Origin: Phycisphaerae bacterium
GTDB lineage: Bacteria > Planctomycetota > Phycisphaerae > UBA1845
Assembly (NCBI GenBank): GCA_029260195.1
Contig: JAJDDS010000384.1
Coordinates: 1 to 18,082 of the forward strand
DNA length: 18,082 nt
Direction of reading: 5' to 3'
Both the position numbers and the translations under genes were made by a program. The notes beneath the pieces were generated by a model. That model saw only the letters and a program-made list of their open reading frames with translations, did not search any database and was not told where the DNA came from. Of the stretch, positions 15,052 to 18,082 are shown piece after piece (position 1 is the stretch's first letter; each line of letters opens with the position of its first letter).

Positions 15052-15093
15052 GTGCAGAGCGCCGCCCCCCGGATTGGGATGCGCTCCCTGCAC
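15052..15093. repeat. inverted repeat downstream of yggS
   Basis: GTGCAGAGCG (15052-15061) pairs with CGCTCCCTGCAC (15082-15093) as a 10-bp stem with a 2-nt bulge and a 20-nt loop. It lies 47 bp after the yggS stop and could slow or end transcription, but no T-tract follows on the minus strand. Confidence 0.4.
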
Positions 15094-15139
15094 GGTCGAT
15101 GGTCGCGGGCGGATCCAAGAAGACCCTCGGAGGGGCGGG

Positions 15140-15940
15140 TCAGGAAGGGGCGTCAGGCAAGCCCAACTCGGCGGGGCTGATGCCGTCAAACAGGGCGGAT
15201 CCCACGCGAACCTGCGTCGACCCACACTCGATAGCCACTTCGAAATCCCCGCTCATTCCCATGCTCAATGTGTCGAACACGTCGCCCACGGCGTAGTCGC
15301 TCCGCATCTCCGCGAAGAGCTCCGACACCCGCAGGAAGGCGTTGCGCTGGACGCTCCGGTCCGCGGTGAGCGGGGCCATGGTCATCAAACCGCGTAGCCG
15401 CAGATTGGGCATCGACACGATCTGCTCGCCCAAATGGCCCGCGGCGCATACCGCGGCACCGCCCTTGGCCGGTTCATTCGCGCCGCTCACCTCCAACAGC
15501 ACGTCGATCCGACGCGGCAACTCGCCCGCTCGTTTGTCGATCTCTTCCGCTAGGCGCAAACGGTCCACAGAGTGAATCAGCGACACCCACGGCAGCAGCG
15601 ATCGCACCTTGTTGCGCTGAAGACTCCCGATCATGTGCCATCGCCGCGCCGGCGCCACCGGGTCATACGAGTTGCCCGTGGTTCCCTCGGAATGGGAGCC
15701 GATCGCCTCAGCGCGATCCACCAGTTGCTGGACCCGATTCTCGCCAAGATCGCGGATGTCCAATCTCCGAAGGGTCCGCACCACATTCAGCCCGACGGTC
15801 TTGGTCACTGCCACCAATTCAACCGTGTCCGGATCGCGATGCGCACGTACACACGCCTCCCCGATTCGATCGCGAACGATCCGAACGTTGTCGTACAGCT
15901 TCCGCTCAAGACTGGTTGCGTTAGAATAGTCTCGTTGCAC
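15140..15940 (-). CDS. yggS: YggS family pyridoxal phosphate homeostasis protein
   Basis: The protein has 266 residues (usual 230-250) and a single-domain alanine-racemase-like barrel fold. It binds pyridoxal phosphate and balances vitamin B6 and amino-acid pools. Visible motifs: the PLP lysine in VAVTKTVG (K47), LGENRVQ, HMIGSLQRNKVR, and near the end SMGMSGDFEVAIECGSTQVRVG, which binds the phosphate. A small extra loop precedes the HMIGSLQ motif. I chose the GTG at 15940: it places the first helix at the normal distance, and a TATGAT box ends 6 nt before it. The frame stays open to 16759, but that extension lies antisense to trmB and has no family similarity. Alternative GTG at 15964. It is divergent from trmB with about 110 bp between starts. 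Confidence 0.9.
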   Translation of the reverse strand: MQRDYSNATSLERKLYDNVRIVRDRIGEACVRAHRDPDTVELVAVTKTVGLNVVRTLRRLDIRDLGENRVQQLVDRAEAIGSHSEGTTGNSYDPVAPARRWHMIGSLQRNKVRSLLPWVSLIHSVDRLRLAEEIDKRAGELPRRIDVLLEVSGANEPAKGGAAVCAAGHLGEQIVSMPNLRLRGLMTMAPLTADRSVQRNAFLRVSELFAEMRSDYAVGDVFDTLSMGMSGDFEVAIECGSTQVRVGSALFDGISPAELGLPDAPS

Positions 15941-15946
15941 GACGAT

Positions 15947-15952
15947 ATCATA
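15947..15952 (-). promoter_or_regulatory. -10 box 6 nt before the yggS GTG
   Basis: TATGAT (5 of 6 to TATAAT) on the minus strand is followed by 6 nt and the GTG start, so the transcript would begin at the start codon. No Shine-Dalgarno is present. The -35 region is poor, which lowers confidence. Confidence 0.35.
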
Positions 15953-16051
15953 GACGACGCGCACGACGGACGCCAGCGATTCGACACCGAACCAACCGGC
16001 GGCGCCGCGCGGCGACGCAGCCGCGTCCGCGAAACAACGCACGGGATACAC

Positions 16052-16663
16052 ATGGTCAGCGTCAACGATATCATCGTCCAACCCCCAGAGTCCGACGTCA
16101 TCGTCGATCCCGCCGAGTGGTTCGAGTCCGCCGGCGACATCGAGCTCGAGATCGGCTGCGGCAAGGGCGGCTTCCTGCTCCAACGGGCGATGGCGTTCCC
16201 CGAGAAACGCCTCGTCGGCATCGAATGGGCCAACAAGTACTTCAAGTACGCCGCGGACCGGATGGCGCGTCGGGGCGTCGAGAACGTGCGCATCATGCGC
16301 ACAGACGCCGGAAATTTTGTCAAAAACCACCTGCCGCCGGAATGCCTCGCCGGCTTGCACATCTACCACCCCGATCCCTGGCCCAAGAAGCGACACCACA
16401 AACGCCGGTTGTTTCAGCCGGATTTCGTGGACGCAACCGTCCGGGCGCTGGCTTCCGGTGCTCGTTGGGCGATCCAAACCGATCACGCCGAGTATTTCGA
16501 CGAAATCCAAGCCTTGGTATGTCCGCATCCGTCTCTGAGACAAGTCGAGTTCCACGAGCCCGGTTCCGGAAGCGACGGCGAGAATCCGCAAACCAACTTC
16601 GAGATCAAGTACACGCGCGAAGGCCGCGCCATCTATCGCCTTGCCGTCATGAAACACGGGTAG
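16052..16663 (+). CDS. trmB: tRNA (guanine-N7-)-methyltransferase
   Basis: The protein has 203 residues, within the family range. It methylates N7 of G46 in the variable loop of tRNAs using S-adenosylmethionine. Motifs in order: the SAM-binding EIGCGKGGFL, the acidic end of the second strand in GIEWANKYF, then HIYHPDPWPKKRHHKRRL, the TrmB signature (F/H-P-D-P-W-P-K-K-R-H-x-K-R-R), and QTDHAEY near the guanine pocket. I chose the ATG at 16052 (MVSVNDIIVQ); the frame is open far upstream, but that part is antisense to yggS. The ribosome site is weak. It is transcribed divergently from yggS. Confidence 0.95.
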   Translation: MVSVNDIIVQPPESDVIVDPAEWFESAGDIELEIGCGKGGFLLQRAMAFPEKRLVGIEWANKYFKYAADRMARRGVENVRIMRTDAGNFVKNHLPPECLAGLHIYHPDPWPKKRHHKRRLFQPDFVDATVRALASGARWAIQTDHAEYFDEIQALVCPHPSLRQVEFHEPGSGSDGENPQTNFEIKYTREGRAIYRLAVMKHG

Positions 16664-16697
16664 TCGTCCCCCATCAGCCTGCGACGGAAGACCGGTT

Positions 16698-16728
16698 ATG
16701 TAGCGGCCGACCCCCTGGTCGGCCGTCC
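16698..16728 (+). repeat. palindromic intergenic repeat, copy B
   Basis: A 31-bp element begins ATGTAGCGG, with stem arms CGGCCGACC and GGTCGGCCG around CCCT. It is the same element as 679-709 in the opposite orientation, differing only at two stem positions that pair with each other. Confidence 0.75.
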
Positions 16729-16774
16729 GACCCACGGGAACGCCCCATTCGAGAAGCAAGACACACCGTCAAGA

Positions 16775-16804
16775 GCGCCCGGCACTCCTACCACGGCCGG
16801 GCGC
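16775..16804 (+). terminator. GC-rich hairpin after trmB, possible terminator
   Basis: GCGCCCGGC and GCCGGGCGC form a perfect 9-bp stem with a 12-nt loop, 112 bp after the trmB stop. The downstream sequence is C/T-rich rather than a T-tract, so termination is uncertain. Confidence 0.3.
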
Positions 16805-16855
16805 GGTCCCCCTCCTCTCCCGCCACCCTCGTACGACGTTTTACGTCGGAAATAC

Positions 16856-16884
16856 GTGTCAGCGCGGCGCCGGCTGTGTACAAT
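16856..16884 (+). promoter_or_regulatory. candidate promoter of the TPR protein gene
   Basis: GTGTCA (16856-16861, 4 of 6), a 17-bp spacer and TACAAT (16879-16884, 5 of 6) give a good sigma-70-like promoter with a leader of about 62 nt that includes the strong ribosome site of the next gene. A short hairpin, CGACGT-TTT-ACGTCG, lies just upstream. Confidence 0.5.
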
Positions 16885-16952
16885 ACCCCAAGTGTGCGGC
16901 GCCACGGGCCATTCTCCAAAACCGCGGTGTGCCGCAAGGAGGGCACCGTCCG

Positions 16953-17810
16953 ATGACACGACAATTCCCCCGCGGACCGATCATGCATTCGATGGCGGTC
17001 CTGGCCGCATCCATGCTTGTGGTGTGCTCGAACCCGACGTGGGGGCAAGAGCCGCCCACGAGCGACGAACCCGACGCCCGATCGCGCGACGAAGGAACAC
17101 CCCCGGAAGACGACCGGGGATATCAATCGAAACGCAAGCGCTCGTTGAACAAGCGAGAGCGATTTGAACCCCGGAGTTTCTCATCGAGCCCGACACCCGC
17201 CAACGCGCTGCGCGAGTTCGCCGCGAGCGAGGGATACGATCGCGGCTTCGAGGACGGCTTCGAGGAGGGCTATCGTGCCGCCCAACAGGCGATCAAAGGT
17301 AACCGTCTCGCGACGCTCCACGACGCCGCGATGACTCAAGCTACTGAGCATTTCCGCAGCGGGCGTTACGGCGCCGCCGCCCGGAATTTTCTTCTAGCCG
17401 CCAAAAGCGACCAGGGCGATCCCCTCTCGCGCCTGAACGCCGCCCACGCCATGGCGGCGCTGCAACATTACAGCGACGCCTTCCTCCTGATCCGCCGCGC
17501 GTTTCAACTTCAACCGAATCTGGTCTACGTCCCGATAGACATCCGCGAGGCCTATACCAACCAGGCGGAATTCAAGAAACACCTCGACAAGCTCACGCTC
17601 GAGGCGAACTCGACCAAGGACGACGCCGAACTCTGGGCGCTACTCGGGTACTACCGTTTCTTTTCCGAGCAACAAGCCGACGCCCTCCGAGCCCTCCGCC
17701 GCGCCGCGCAACTCGCGCCGAGCGATCCGTTCGTCGCCAAACTGATGAACGCCGCCCGCATCAGCACTCCCGCATCCCAAAACCCAAACGCAACCCCCCG
17801 CACCCACTGA
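16953..17810 (+). CDS. exported TPR-repeat protein of unknown function
   Basis: The protein has 285 residues. The ATG follows AAGGAGGG with a 9-nt spacer, a strong start. A signal peptide (about 1-31, hydrophobic MAVLAASMLVV) probably ends after NPTWG; the cysteine at 25 is not in a good lipobox. A charged, disordered segment follows (32-90), then a short aromatic/acidic/glycine repeat, YDRGFEDGFEEGY (95-107), then helical TPR-like repeats to the end (about 123-275), including 'HFRSGRYGAAARNFLLAAKSD' and 'LWALLGYYRFFSEQQADALRA'. TPR domains hold proteins together, so an envelope scaffold role is plausible. No enzyme motif was found. It stands alone downstream of trmB. Confidence 0.8.
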   Translation: MTRQFPRGPIMHSMAVLAASMLVVCSNPTWGQEPPTSDEPDARSRDEGTPPEDDRGYQSKRKRSLNKRERFEPRSFSSSPTPANALREFAASEGYDRGFEDGFEEGYRAAQQAIKGNRLATLHDAAMTQATEHFRSGRYGAAARNFLLAAKSDQGDPLSRLNAAHAMAALQHYSDAFLLIRRAFQLQPNLVYVPIDIREAYTNQAEFKKHLDKLTLEANSTKDDAELWALLGYYRFFSEQQADALRALRRAAQLAPSDPFVAKLMNAARISTPASQNPNATPRTH

Positions 17811-17850
17811 CACCGTTTACTCATCGCAACCCCCGCGCGCGCAAGAACCG

Positions 17851-17929
17851 ATGTAGCGCCACCCCTTGTGGGTGGCGCATCGCGTAACCGACGTTCATCC
17901 CCAGCCGCGTCACCCACAAAGAGTGGCGC
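17851..17929. repeat. pair of inverted palindromes of the GCGCCACCC type
   Basis: 17856-17878 is a palindrome (GCGCCACCC/GGGTGGCGC, 5-nt loop) preceded by ATGTA, the same head as the repeats at 679 and 16698. 17907-17929 is an inverted copy matching at 20 of 23 positions. A partial further motif, GGTGGCGCTCCC, follows at 17949-17960. Beyond it lie CACGA-AA-TCGTG (17977-17988) and the palindrome TAGCGCGCTA (17990-17999). No gene is supported in 17811-18077. Confidence 0.65.
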
Positions 17930-18042
17930 TGCGTTCATGATCGCCGATGGTGGCGCTCCCAACTCCCGGCCCCTTACACGAAATCGTGATAGCGCGCTAC
18001 GGGCTCCTTCGGCGGACGACACCACGGGGCGGGCACACTTCG

Positions 18043-18082
18043 TTGCAGCAGCCGCCACGCCATGTTATGCTCCCTGCATGTT
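18043..18082 (+). promoter_or_regulatory. candidate promoter and start of a gene running off the window
   Basis: TTGCAG (18043-18048), a 17-bp spacer, TATGCT (18066-18071), then 6 nt and an ATG at 18078. The spacing puts the transcript start on the ATG, as at hicB and yggS. Only five bases of the possible gene are in the window, so its product is unknown. Confidence 0.35.

Noticed and set aside
15572..16051. N-terminal extension of the trmB frame
   Set aside because: It is antisense to yggS; the trmB family length and motifs fit the ATG at 16052.
15941..16759. N-terminal extension of the yggS frame
   Set aside because: It runs antisense to trmB, has no YggS similarity and would more than double the family length.

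Overview
The window looks like chromosomal DNA of a GC-rich planctomycete, probably of the Phycisphaerae type. This is an inference from protein style. The first gene ends in a dockerin-like pair of Ca-binding loops, there is a large secreted beta-helix protein, and the transcript-cleavage factor is an outsized GreA with a long N-terminal region, as known from chlamydiae. No rRNA, tRNA, CRISPR array, prophage or intact insertion sequence was seen.

Layout. 1-603 is the 3' end of a secreted dockerin-like protein gene. 604-1009 is a gene-free convergent gap with a palindromic repeat. 1010-3663 (minus) is a translationally coupled pair: an exported protein of unknown function followed by an MFS transporter. 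3849-5423 (plus) is an orphan membrane sensor histidine kinase. 5486-8010 (minus) is a probable cluster of amrS-type radical SAM enzyme, deoC (deoxyribose-phosphate aldolase) and a zinc-ribbon protein. Divergent from amrS, 8163-8876 (plus) encodes a histidine-rich six-helix membrane protein. It is built from two related halves and belongs to no family I recognise. 8886-11087 (minus) is the giant GreA-like factor. 11088-11536 is gene-free with an inverted repeat. 11537-13519 (minus) is a secreted beta-helix/PKD-like protein. 13520-14069 holds a candidate structured small RNA with its own promoter and intrinsic terminator. 14070-14527 is a hicB-hicA toxin-antitoxin pair, followed by a probable PIN-toxin remnant and a nested palindromic repeat field (14528-15139). 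15140-15940 (minus) is yggS and 16052-16663 (plus) is trmB, transcribed divergently. 16953-17810 (plus) is an exported TPR protein. 17811-18082 holds palindromic repeats and a promoter that seems to start a gene running off the window.

Themes. (1) The best candidate for something undescribed is the membrane protein at 8163: both halves carry PF..V..GL, H..H...S and C..SDI..P motifs, suggesting a duplicated 3+3-helix metal-handling protein. (2) A roughly 160-nt RNA is predicted at 13704-13865. (3) Several genes (the histidine kinase, hicB, yggS and the gene at 18078) have a -10-like TAnnnT box 6-7 nt before the start codon and no useful Shine-Dalgarno, suggesting leaderless mRNAs, whereas their neighbours have good AGGAGG-type sites. 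(4) Intergenic spaces carry several palindromic repeats; one pair, 16 kb apart, differs only by a compensatory base-pair change.

All family assignments come from reading motifs by eye; no database search was run.
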